A stretch of 64,000 nucleotides of DNA. It comes from Planotetraspora silvatica (GTDB lineage Bacteria > Actinomycetota > Actinomycetes > Streptosporangiales > Streptosporangiaceae). A program made the position numbers and the translations under genes. Numbering within the stretch: position 1 is the first letter of the stretch; every line of letters begins with the position of its first letter. Below the pieces are notes generated by a model that saw only the letters and a program-made list of their open reading frames with translations, made no database searches and was not told the origin of the DNA. Below, piece by piece: positions 8,645 through 16,349 of the stretch. The DNA is taken from contig NZ_BOOQ01000046.1 in NCBI RefSeq assembly GCF_016863315.1, forward strand, positions 55,733 to 119,732, written 5' to 3'.

Positions 8645-8751
8645 ATGACGATCAATCTCGGGGTCGAGGCCGCCACCCGCACCCTCAGCGCGAACCCGCG
8701 AGAGGGCAGGACGACGAGCAGCTCACCGCGTTCGAGCACGACCTGACGTAG
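8645..8751 (+). pseudogene. Internally deleted acetyltransferase copy (module copy 1)
   Basis: After the copy-1 oxidoreductase, the DNA repeats the start (ATGACGATCAATCTCGGGG, then GAGGCCGCCACCCGC) and the end (GACGACGAGCAGCTCACCGC through the stop) of the acetyltransferase at 9990-10463. The ~370 bases between are missing and the tail is out of frame. This shows that the oxidoreductase and acetyltransferase were duplicated together as one unit. Confidence 0.8.
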
Positions 8752-8780
8752 CCGTCCGGCGTTCGGACGTAGTTCGAGTC

Positions 8781-8905
8781 GTGCGGGTACGGGATGGGCG
8801 GCTGCGGACGAACATCGGCACCGTCGCGGCTCTCGACGATGCCGTCGTCGCCGTCAACCCGACCGAGCCGGTCTAGGGCAAGGGCATCATCGGCGTTCGC
8901 CGATA
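8781..8905 (+). pseudogene. 3' fragment of a third MDR oxidoreductase copy
   Basis: This stretch repeats the last ~40 codons of both flanking oxidoreductases (VRDGRLRTNIGTVAALDDAV, then VNPTEP) but has an in-frame TAG where the others have a Gly/Glu codon (~8873) and lacks everything upstream. The shared post-stop sequence GGACGCGGAG follows it, as after copies 1 and 3. Confidence 0.85.
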
Positions 8906-8979
8906 AGGACGCGGAGACAACACAGACCCTCATTACGACGTGACGGGTGTCTGTGAGCACTGCTACAGAGAGGTATTCA

Positions 8980-9924
8980 ATGAAAGCGATCGTGGTGACG
9001 AACCGGTCCGCGGGAACCGCCGGGATGAAGCTGGTGGAGCGGCCTGATCCGGATGCGGCGAGGCTCGCCAGTCTTGAGGGCGCGAACTACGGCGATGTCG
9101 TCGTTGAAGTTCATGCGTCGGGATTCACCGGGAATGAGCTGGAGTGGCCCTCGACCTGGATCGATCGCCTCGGCCGTGACCGCACGCCGTCGATCCCCGG
9201 ACACGAGGTGGCAGGTGTGGTCACCGCCCTCAGCTATGGCGCAACCGGCCTGTCGGTGGGACAGCGGGTGTTCGGCCTCACGGACTGGACTCGCGACGGC
9301 ACCCTCGCCGAGTACGCAGTCGTCGAGGCACGCAATCTCGCGCCGCTGCCGGGCGATGTCGACTTCACGGTCGGCGCAGGCGTCGCGATGACCGGCCTGA
9401 CCGCGTGGCAAGGTCTGTTCGAGCACGGCCACCTTCAGGCCGGCCAGAGCGTCCTCGTGCACGGCGCGGCCGGCGCTGTCGGCTCGATGGCAACCCAGTT
9501 CGCACGTGAGGCCGGCGCCCACGTCATCGGCACCGGACGCGCCACCGGCCGGCAGACCGCGCTCGACTTCGGCGCGCACGAGTTCGTCGACCTCGACAGC
9601 GACACTCTGGAAGATGTCGGCGGGGTCGACCTGGTTTTCGATGTCCTTGGCGGCGACATCCAGAAGCGGTCTACAGGTCTGATTCGAGCCGGGGGAACGC
9701 TGGTGACCGTCACCGGACCACCGGAAGCACGGCCTGCGGACGGCCTGGCGATCGACTTCGTCGTCGTGTCCGACCGCTCTCAACTGAATGAGATCGCCCA
9801 GCGGGTGCGGGACGGACGAGTGCGAACGAACATCGGCGCCGTCGCGGCCCTGGACGACGCCGTCGCCGCCTTCAACCCGACCGAGCGGGTCGAGGGAAAG
9901 ACCATCATCCGCGTTCGTCCATAG
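8980..9924 (+). CDS. Zinc-independent MDR oxidoreductase (quinone-reductase-like), copy 3
   Basis: 314 residues, near-paralogue of the gene at 7668. It has a short insertion near the N-terminus (ARLASLEGANYGDVVVEVHA) that copy 1 lacks. GroES-like half with PSIPGHEVAGVVTALSYG; nucleotide loop VLVHGAAGAVGSMATQFARE; conserved end AALDDAVAAFNPTERVEGKT. No catalytic zinc ligands. ATG 8980 is preceded by GAGAGG; an in-frame GTG at 8947 is possible but lacks a site. The acetyltransferase at 9990 follows and was duplicated with it. Presumed NADPH-dependent enone or quinone reduction. Confidence 0.85.
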   Translation: MKAIVVTNRSAGTAGMKLVERPDPDAARLASLEGANYGDVVVEVHASGFTGNELEWPSTWIDRLGRDRTPSIPGHEVAGVVTALSYGATGLSVGQRVFGLTDWTRDGTLAEYAVVEARNLAPLPGDVDFTVGAGVAMTGLTAWQGLFEHGHLQAGQSVLVHGAAGAVGSMATQFAREAGAHVIGTGRATGRQTALDFGAHEFVDLDSDTLEDVGGVDLVFDVLGGDIQKRSTGLIRAGGTLVTVTGPPEARPADGLAIDFVVVSDRSQLNEIAQRVRDGRVRTNIGAVAALDDAVAAFNPTERVEGKTIIRVRP

Positions 9925-9989
9925 GGACGCGGAGGCCACACCCGTTGCCCAAAGCCCACTTCTTGGCTCCCCTGACAGAAAGCGTGACA

Positions 9990-10463
9990 ATGATGATCAA
10001 TCTCGAGGCCGAGGCCGCCACCCGCGAAGAGAACAACGCAGCGCTCATCGCTGCTCTGGACCAGACAGGTCTCAGCGAGGTGGAATCCAGCTGGGAGCTC
10101 GATGTCATCAACGACACCGAGCACGGCCGATGGGTCGCCACCCTCGGCGCCGACGCGATCGCCGAGCTCACCTACCGGTTCGTGGGCGGCCGTGTTGTGC
10201 TGCTGAAGACCTGGGTCGAGCCCGCGTACCGCGGAAAGCGGGTCGCCACGGAGCTCGTGGCTCGTGTGCTGGACGCGATCCGCGAGAGCGGGAAGAAGAT
10301 CACCATCATCTGCCCGTTCGTGGGTGAGTTCATCGACCGCAACCCCGAGTACGCCGACCTCATCGACAAGGTCCGTCCCGGCTCCGGCGCCCACCCCAAG
10401 CACGAACCCGCGGAAGTCGGCCACGACGAGGAGCTCACCGCGTTCCAGCGCGACCTGGCGTAA
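9990..10463 (+). CDS. GNAT family N-acetyltransferase, YjdJ-like, module partner
   Basis: 157 residues. The core AELTYRFVGGRVVLLKTWVE, AYRGKRVATELVARVLDAIR (acetyl-CoA loop) and IICPFVGEFIDRNPEY match small YjdJ-type acetyltransferases. About 35 extra N-terminal and 30 C-terminal residues flank the domain. ATG 9990 is chosen because the homologous remnant at 8645 begins at the same place; a TTG at 9945 also reads in. It is probably cotranscribed with the oxidoreductase 65 bases upstream. Confidence 0.75.
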   Translation: MMINLEAEAATREENNAALIAALDQTGLSEVESSWELDVINDTEHGRWVATLGADAIAELTYRFVGGRVVLLKTWVEPAYRGKRVATELVARVLDAIRESGKKITIICPFVGEFIDRNPEYADLIDKVRPGSGAHPKHEPAEVGHDEELTAFQRDLA

Positions 10464-10684
10464 CCGTCCGGCGTTCAGACGTGGTCGACTGTCACTGATC
10501 GGCGCGGGTTACGGCGAGAGGGCGTCGAGGCGCGAGCGAGATTGCGACGTCGTCGGTAAGTCGGCGCGGCGGATCTGACACCAATCAGACGGGACAACCT
10601 TGCACGTCGGCACCGCGTACACGGGCACCGAAAAGACAACTCGCCTGCGGCGAACGCCGAAACGCACATAGAAGGAACAAGAAA

Positions 10685-11065
10685 ATGAACGACACCAAGC
10701 AGTTCACGGAAGATCTGGCGATCCTCGAGCAGCTCAACCTTGACTACAACCATGCGGATCAGGCCAGCGATGCCAAGCGGTTCAGTGAGTTCCTCGCCGA
10801 AGATTTCATCGTGCAGACTCCGGGTGTCACCCGCAACCGCGACGAGTACCTCGAGTACATCGCTAAGCCGCGCCCTTTCAAGGATCTCGCACTGCGCGAA
10901 GTCAAGATCCGCATCCTCGGCGATGTTGCGCTGATCCACGGCCGCGCCGCATACACCATGATCGCTGATGGAGTGGAGCAAGAAGCGCTGTACACGGACG
11001 TGTACCAGAAGCGTGAGGGCGCCTGGGTCTGCGTCTCCGCCTGCGCGATCGCCCCGGGCGCCTGA
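10685..11065 (+). CDS. NTF2-like / DUF4440 family protein
   Basis: 126 residues of the SnoaL/DUF4440 cone-shaped fold: AILEQLNLDYNHADQASDAK, FLAEDFIVQTPGVTRNRDEY, ILGDVALIHGRAAYTMIADG and ALYTDVYQKREGAWVCVSAC. Such proteins bind or isomerise small hydrophobic ligands, but many have no known activity. AGAAGGA precedes the ATG. It stands alone, with a perfect hairpin downstream at 11230. Confidence 0.75.
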   Translation: MNDTKQFTEDLAILEQLNLDYNHADQASDAKRFSEFLAEDFIVQTPGVTRNRDEYLEYIAKPRPFKDLALREVKIRILGDVALIHGRAAYTMIADGVEQEALYTDVYQKREGAWVCVSACAIAPGA

Positions 11066-11229
11066 CCCGACCACGCGCGCGAGGCTGCTGGTCGCGAGGC
11101 AACCCCGCCCCCGGTTAGGGACCTAAGGGCAAGCCACGACACGGCAACAAGCCGAGACCGGCCGGCGGCCTCGCTCCAGTACTCACCCCAGACGAGAAAG
11201 ACCACGCACAAGATCAGCGGAATCGGACA

Positions 11230-11263
11230 CCGGTGTAGCCGCCCACAGGGGCGGCTACACCGG
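11230..11263. terminator. 15-bp perfect stem-loop
   Basis: CCGGTGTAGCCGCCC at 11230-11244 pairs perfectly with 11249-11263 across a 4-base loop. There is no U-tract, as is common in actinobacteria. It lies after the NTF2-like gene and before the MFS gene. Confidence 0.6.
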
Positions 11264-11483
11264 CGCCGTCCGCATTCCAGCAGATCACGACCTCGTGATC
11301 CTCTCTGGCACGCCCGGCCACGCCCAGGACGCGCTCAAGCAGGCCGGAGCGTCCACGACCGACATCGGCTCAGTGCGGACCTGGCTCACCGGCACCTCCA
11401 CGGTGCGCGGCTACGTCGACGTGCGCAATCCGAAGCCTCCAGAGACTCCGGGGTGGTTCAGAACCATAGAAAGGCACGGCTCG
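11264..11483 (+). other. Intergenic stretch with a possible coding remnant
   Basis: In the frame of the following MFS gene, codons from ~11295 read DALKQAGASTTDIGSVRTWL followed by VRGYVDVRNPKP. This has the composition of real protein and resembles the C-terminal end of some actinobacterial carbonic-anhydrase-like proteins, but I cannot confirm it. No ribosome site for a start here. Confidence 0.25.
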
Positions 11484-12764
11484 ATGCAAAACGGGGCACC
11501 AGCGCTCAACCAGGCTCGTCGGGGCAGAACGCTCCGGCTGGCATTCTTATCCGCGGTGGTCTCCCTGGTGGCCGCGTTCGCCGCGGTGGGCTCGACGATC
11601 CCGCTTTTCAACATCTACCGGGCCGAGGACGGGTTCACCAACGCCGGTATCTCGATGACCGTCGTCGCCTACTCCGCTGCCACTCTCACCACACTGTTGA
11701 TGATGGGACGGCTGTCAAATCATCTGGGCCGCCGGCCCACCTCGATCGCGAGCCTCGGCCTTCTTGTGCTGGGCTGTCTGCTGCTGCTGAACGTGCACGA
11801 CATCGGCATCCTGATCGCCGGCCGGCTCCTGATGGGCCTCGGTGCCGGGCTGGCCAGCAGCAGCCTCACCTCCTACATCGTCGATGCCGCACCGGCCAGG
11901 CCGGCCTGGTTGGCCTCCGTCGCCTCCAGCCAGACAGTCATGCTCGGCCTCGCCGTCGGCGCCATCGCGTCCGGAGCCCTGGTCCAGTTCGGCCCCTGGC
12001 CACGCGAGCTCATCTACCTGGTTGCCGTCGGCTTCCTCCTCCTGTCTGCCGCACTCGTCGCTGTCAGCCCGGAGACGGCGACTCCGTCGCCGGGCGCTTG
12101 GCGATCACTGCTGCCCCGGGTCCGCGTACCGGCCCGGGTCAGGCATCTGCTCCCCGTCGCTGCCGCGGTGTTCCTGGCCACCTGGGCGACCGGGGCCTTC
12201 TACCAGGCCTTCGTGCCAGCGGTGGTCGAAGAACAACTCCACACGCGCAGCCCGCTCGTCCTCGGGCTGGTGTTCGCCGCCTACATGGCTCCCAGCGTTC
12301 TCGGTGCTCCCCTCGGCGGCCGGTTCACCTCCGCGGCCGCCCAACGCCTCGGCATGATCATCTTCCTGGCCGGATGGATCGGCATCATCACAGCGATCGC
12401 CACCGGCGCACTGGTGCTGTTCATCGCCGCAACCATCGTCGCGGGCGCCAGTCAAGGCATCGCCATCAGCGCCGCAACCCGCGGCCTGCTGCATGGCAGC
12501 ACCCTGGCCGACCGGGCACCGATCTTCAGCGCGATCTACCTCCTCTGCTACAGCGGCGCTGCCTTCCCCAGCCTCATCTCCGGGGAACTCTCGAGAACCT
12601 TCTCACTGCCACAGCTCGCCCTCGGTTACGGCGGCCTTGCCATCGTCGCCACGCTGTTCACCGTCCTCGCTGCACGCAACCCGCACCCCGACACGAGCGG
12701 GAACGGCCAGCACATGAATATTCATGACGAACCTCACCGTCATCCAGACCTCACTCGACCCTGA
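11484..12764 (+). CDS. MFS transporter (12 TM, drug/metabolite exporter type)
   Basis: 426 residues with about 12 hydrophobic segments. Segment 1 is LAFLSAVVSLVAAFAAVGST. The loop after segment 2 carries the MFS signature (MMGRLSNHLGRRPTSI, ~75-90), and GRLLMGLGAGLASSSLTSYI is a typical helix-4/5 region. It belongs to the proton-driven exporter group; substrate unknown. ATG 11484 follows AAAGG. The ORF can be extended to 11295 but the extra part looks like unrelated remnant sequence. The 3' end runs directly into a broken NhaA gene. Confidence 0.8.
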   Translation: MQNGAPALNQARRGRTLRLAFLSAVVSLVAAFAAVGSTIPLFNIYRAEDGFTNAGISMTVVAYSAATLTTLLMMGRLSNHLGRRPTSIASLGLLVLGCLLLLNVHDIGILIAGRLLMGLGAGLASSSLTSYIVDAAPARPAWLASVASSQTVMLGLAVGAIASGALVQFGPWPRELIYLVAVGFLLLSAALVAVSPETATPSPGAWRSLLPRVRVPARVRHLLPVAAAVFLATWATGAFYQAFVPAVVEEQLHTRSPLVLGLVFAAYMAPSVLGAPLGGRFTSAAAQRLGMIIFLAGWIGIITAIATGALVLFIAATIVAGASQGIAISAATRGLLHGSTLADRAPIFSAIYLLCYSGAAFPSLISGELSRTFSLPQLALGYGGLAIVATLFTVLAARNPHPDTSGNGQHMNIHDEPHRHPDLTRP

Positions 12765-12771
12765 GCAGGGC

Positions 12772-13080
12772 TGCGCGAGCGCTCGTCGACGCCCCGCGGA
12801 TCGCCGCGCGGATCGGCGCAATGGGCCAGAACCGGATCGGCGCCCTGCTCCTCCTCGTCGCGACGCTTGCAGCGATCATTGGGTCAACGTGTCCCTGGCG
12901 TCGTACGAGACGTTCTGGGAGACCCAGCTGATGGTCGGCGTCGGCGACCTGCTTCTGGACTTCACGCTTCACGCACTGGTGAACGACACGCTGATGGCGA
13001 TCTTCTTCTTCACGGCCGGGCTCGAAGTGCGCCGGGAGTTCGCGATCGGCGAGCTGACGAGCGATGCGCGGGTTGCATCG
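12772..13080 (+). pseudogene. Stump of Na+/H+ antiporter NhaA
   Basis: RIGAMGQNRIGALLLLVATL then, after a frameshift at ~12880, ASYETFWETQLMVGVGDLLL and NDTLMAIFFFTAGLEVRREF (NhaA helix-2 signature) plus AIGELTSDARVAS. Only the first ~105 of ~400 residues remain. Homology ends exactly where the sigma-factor gene begins at 13081 on the other strand, so the antiporter was cut by a rearrangement. Confidence 0.85.
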
Positions 13081-13806
13081 TCATGGTTTCAACGTCGGTT
13101 TGGGTGTCGAGTTGCGTGCGGTCATCTGCGGCGTGGCGGGCAGGTAGCCACTTGCCACCAGCGCAGCGCGGAGCTTCTTCCGGGCGTCGAAGAGCACCTT
13201 GTGCAGCGCGTTGTGGGTCGAGCCCAGCTCGTCAGCCAGAACATCCATCGGCATGCCGTTGAGGACCGTCGCGACGAACACAATGCGTTGACGCTCCGAC
13301 AGATTCTCTTCGACCGCGGTCGAGATCGCCGCCGCGAACTCCCGGACTTGCGCCTCGTCGTCGGGGCCCACGTCGAACCTCGAGGCGATCCTGGACCAAT
13401 CCTCTTGATCGTAGGGGACCTCGTGGCGACGCCAGAAGTGACGATTCATCTTGGTGGCAACATTAAAGATCACGAATTTGCTCGCCCACGTGGTGAACCT
13501 TGCCTCACCCCGGAACCTGTCCAGACGCTCGCCGATGGCCATCAACGCGTCAGCGGCGGCCTGGTGGGCAATGTCCTCGAGCTCCGGGCCGTCCAGCTCT
13601 AGGACCGGCGCACGCCGACGTGCCTCAGACTTCGCGATGCGAAGCAGCAACGGATACAGCTCCCTGCACGCCGCCTCTCTGACGGGGCCGGCAGCAGCGA
13701 GATCACGCACCCATCGGCGGTTCTCCCGATCAGTCTCCGGGTCCACTGCCCCCTCTTTCGCCAGAGCATCACAAGCCGCGCACACGCTGGTCAGGTCACT
13801 CTCCAC
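13081..13806 (-). CDS. Sigma-70 family RNA polymerase sigma factor (ECF-like)
   Basis: About 241 residues. Region 2: LELDGPELEDIAHQAAADAL and RFRGEARFTTWASKFVIFNV (the FRGEARFxTW -10 recognition segment). Region 4: LSERQRIVFVATVLNGMPMD and VLADELGSTHNALHKVLFDA (helix-turn-helix). It should direct polymerase to a specific promoter set. GTG 13806 is preferred because the next upstream in-frame ATG (13893) would place the palindrome at 13830 inside the gene; a GTG at 13746 is also possible. A zinc anti-sigma gene usually follows such genes, but the NhaA stump sits there instead. A candidate partner lies at 4191. Confidence 0.8.
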   Translation of the reverse strand: MESDLTSVCAACDALAKEGAVDPETDRENRRWVRDLAAAGPVREAACRELYPLLLRIAKSEARRRAPVLELDGPELEDIAHQAAADALMAIGERLDRFRGEARFTTWASKFVIFNVATKMNRHFWRRHEVPYDQEDWSRIASRFDVGPDDEAQVREFAAAISTAVEENLSERQRIVFVATVLNGMPMDVLADELGSTHNALHKVLFDARKKLRAALVASGYLPATPQMTARNSTPKPTLKP

Positions 13807-13829
13807 GCGGCACCTGAGCAACCGAAAAC

Positions 13830-13845
13830 TGGACGATTCAGTCCA
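13830..13845. promoter_or_regulatory. Palindrome TGGAC-N6-GTCCA (site 4)
   Basis: TGGACGATTCAGTCCA has perfect half-sites. It lies 24 bases upstream of the preferred sigma-factor start, where a repressor would block the promoter or early transcript. Confidence 0.55.
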
Positions 13846-13947
13846 ACGATCGCCGTCGGGTGGCAGCTGGCCGTGGTTGCGCGGGATGCGCACCAGATAG
13901 CGGACCAGGCCTTACGACGAACGTTATTGATCGCCTTCACAATGATC

Positions 13948-13968
13948 GTTACAGTTAGTTGTTGTAAC
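13948..13968. promoter_or_regulatory. Inverted repeat GTTACAG-N7-TTGTAAC
   Basis: Half-sites GTTACAG and TTGTAAC spaced by 7 bases. The same layout occurs twice in front of the TetR gene at 18186 (18068 and 18121), so this is probably a binding site of that TetR upstream of the sigma-factor gene. Confidence 0.5.
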
Positions 13969-13992
13969 GAAACTCGCTGGACGTTAGCATAG

Positions 13993-14008
13993 TGGACGCA
14001 ATCGTCCA
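13993..14008. promoter_or_regulatory. Palindrome TGGAC-N6-GTCCA (site 5)
   Basis: TGGACGCAATCGTCCA has perfect half-sites. It is the second member of its family in the intergenic region between the sigma factor (minus) and the Fis-type activator (plus), 148 bases from site 4 (centre to centre 163). Confidence 0.55.
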
Positions 14009-14282
14009 ATCTCGTCAGTGCGGCTCTGTTCGTGGAGTGGTGCAGCCGGCCTGGCTTACCCCTCGCATCGAGGTGATGTACACGCCCAGCGAGACCATCA
14101 GGCTCCACGCCCTTCTGGCAGGCCTCAAGGGGTGCTGCTCAAACCGGACGGAACAGGGCGTTGAGGTGATGCGGACGCCCGGTTGACACGCGTTTCCTCG
14201 CGATCGACGTGCGGTGCAGGTGTTCCAACTTGGACAGAAGTATCCATAAATGATCAATCATGTCTGCTTTGGGGAGGCTGGC

Positions 14283-16034
14283 ATGTTCTACAGCGGAGGG
14301 GTGACTGAGCACATCGCCCGGGCGCGCGAGTGCTTCTTACAAAGCGGCAACGTGCCTGTGATGCAGGTGCGCCCCGCCATCGTGGAGTCGTGGCGCCGTT
14401 CTCGCCTGTCCGGAGTGAGCTACGACGATCTCAACCCGCCGTACTTCGAGGATCTCGACACCGAAGGACGGCTCGTGCTCGCCGCGGCGCCGGTGCTGGA
14501 TCGGCTGGAGCAGACGCTGTCGGACGCCCCGGTGAGCCTGATCCTCACCGATGCTCAGGGTCGGCTCCTGGATCGCCGGGTGGACCACGGATCCTTCAGG
14601 CGGCACCTCGACAGCATCTGGCTGGCTCCGGGGTTCAGCTTCGCCGAGGAGCACGTCGGCACCAACGGCATCGGGACCGCGCGTGAGACGCGGCAGATCA
14701 CTTTCGTGGGCGGAAGCGAGCACTTCGCCGCGCCGTTGCACGCAATGGCGTGTGCCACCGCTCCGATCACCGACCCGCTGACCGGGAGGCTGGCAGGCCT
14801 TGTGGACATCACGTGCTGGTCGCCCGGCGACGGCCCGGTGATGTCCGCTGTGGTGTGCAGCGCCGCCGGGGACATCGAGCGGCGGCTGCTGGAGCTCGGC
14901 TCCGAGCGCGAGCGGAAACTACTGGAGGGGTTCATGGCCGCCAAGCGCCACCGCGGTCAGGCGATCGTCGCCGTCGCCGACGGTCTGACGATGGCGAATC
15001 GTCGGGCGGTCGACCTGCTCGCGCCTTCTGACCATGCGATTCTGCGGGACATGGTGGCCGAGCTGTTGCGCGCGGGCGGGAAGCACGCCATCAGGCTTGT
15101 TCTGTCCCGTGGCGAGCAGGTCAGGATCCGCTTCAACCCCGTCGAGCCGAACAGCGCCGTGGTGAAGATCTCCCTCACGGACGGCCCCCGGTCGACGCCC
15201 CGGCCGCGGATACGACCCGCCGATCTGAAGCTGGCCGGCACTTCGACGGTATTCGCCAATGTCTGCGCCGACCTGGCGATGCACCGTCAGACATATACAC
15301 AGGTGCTCCTGGAGGGCGAGCCGGGAGTGGGCAAGGTGGCGCTCGCCAGGGCCGTCCATTCCTGGTATTCACCGGAGCGACCGTTCATTGTGATTGAGTC
15401 CGACGCCGACGTGGCCGGCCGGTGCCGGGCGGCTCTCGGTGCCCCTGGAGGCACCGTGGTCCTGCGCCATGTGGAATCGTTCGCGGACGACGCACGCGCA
15501 GCGGTGATGGACTGGCTGGATACGATCGCCGAAGACGCGGATCGAGTCTGGGTGGTCGCCACCACCGACATCGGCGCCGAACTCCCCGAGGACCTGCCCG
15601 GCAGGCTGCCGGCGACGCTCACCGTGCCGCCGCTGCGCCACCACATCGAGGATGTACGGGAGTTGGTGCCTGCGCTGCTGAGCACCTTCACCCCAGGCCG
15701 GTCGGTCTCGTGCGGCCCGGAGGCCATGCGGGTGCTCCTCCGCTCGACCTGGCCCGGCAACGTCACCGACCTCGCCCAGGCTCTCCGTCACGCCCTGGCC
15801 CGACGGCGGGTCGGGCAGATCCAGCCCGAGGACCTTCCGGAGTCGTGTCACGCCACCGGGAGCCACGTCCTCACCCGATGGGAGTCGATCGAGCGCGACG
15901 CGATCATAGGTGCGCTGCTGGAGACGCATGGCGACAAGGCTGCGGCGGCCGACCTGCTCGGCATCTCCCGGGCCACCATCTACCGCCGGATCAACGCGTA
16001 CGGCATCACAACAGCTGAAACACGCTCAGATTGA
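14283..16034 (+). CDS. GAF/AAA+/Fis-type transcriptional activator (AcoR-like)
   Basis: 583 residues. N-terminal MQVRPAIVESWRRSRLSGVS and a GAF sensor domain (~60-190; FAEEHVGTNGIGTARETRQI is the typical AcoR-type block). Degenerate AAA+ domain (~335-520) with Walker A LLEGEPGVGKVALARAVH. Fis helix-turn-helix at the C-terminus (KAAAADLLGISRATIYRRIN, ~555-574). The sigma-54 contact motif GAFTGA is absent, as expected in actinobacteria, which lack sigma-54. Homologues usually sit beside the alcohol, ketone or aldehyde dehydrogenase genes they control; no such operon adjoins here. GGGGAGG is 5 bases before the ATG. Confidence 0.85.
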   Translation: MFYSGGVTEHIARARECFLQSGNVPVMQVRPAIVESWRRSRLSGVSYDDLNPPYFEDLDTEGRLVLAAAPVLDRLEQTLSDAPVSLILTDAQGRLLDRRVDHGSFRRHLDSIWLAPGFSFAEEHVGTNGIGTARETRQITFVGGSEHFAAPLHAMACATAPITDPLTGRLAGLVDITCWSPGDGPVMSAVVCSAAGDIERRLLELGSERERKLLEGFMAAKRHRGQAIVAVADGLTMANRRAVDLLAPSDHAILRDMVAELLRAGGKHAIRLVLSRGEQVRIRFNPVEPNSAVVKISLTDGPRSTPRPRIRPADLKLAGTSTVFANVCADLAMHRQTYTQVLLEGEPGVGKVALARAVHSWYSPERPFIVIESDADVAGRCRAALGAPGGTVVLRHVESFADDARAAVMDWLDTIAEDADRVWVVATTDIGAELPEDLPGRLPATLTVPPLRHHIEDVRELVPALLSTFTPGRSVSCGPEAMRVLLRSTWPGNVTDLAQALRHALARRRVGQIQPEDLPESCHATGSHVLTRWESIERDAIIGALLETHGDKAAAADLLGISRATIYRRINAYGITTAETRSD

Positions 16035-16349
16035 GACATCTCACACCCGGGCTAATCGGGTTGTTTGGCTGTATGAAGACAACGTCTCAACCAGGTGTTC
16101 ACTCCTCAGACCCTCGGCCGACGAGCGCGCCAGGTCCCGCGTGATGTGTCGCAGGACTCGCAACAGATCCTCCAGAGCCTGACATCGGCATGGATCATCG
16201 CCTAGATCTGGGATTGCACGAGTGTGCGAACCGTAGCTGGTTTGCCCCGGTAGCGCGTGGCATCTCCCAACCCTGGGTCCAACCACCATCTCACTCCACA
16301 CATCACAGCCCTAGGGCTCGTGGGGTCAACCGGATCAGAGCGTCGGAGC
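16035..16349. other. Intergenic, nothing recognisable
   Basis: 315 bases between the activator and the histidine kinase. TTGAGAC at ~16031 and GTCTCAA at ~16083 form a loose inverted repeat. No gene seen. Confidence 0.4.
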
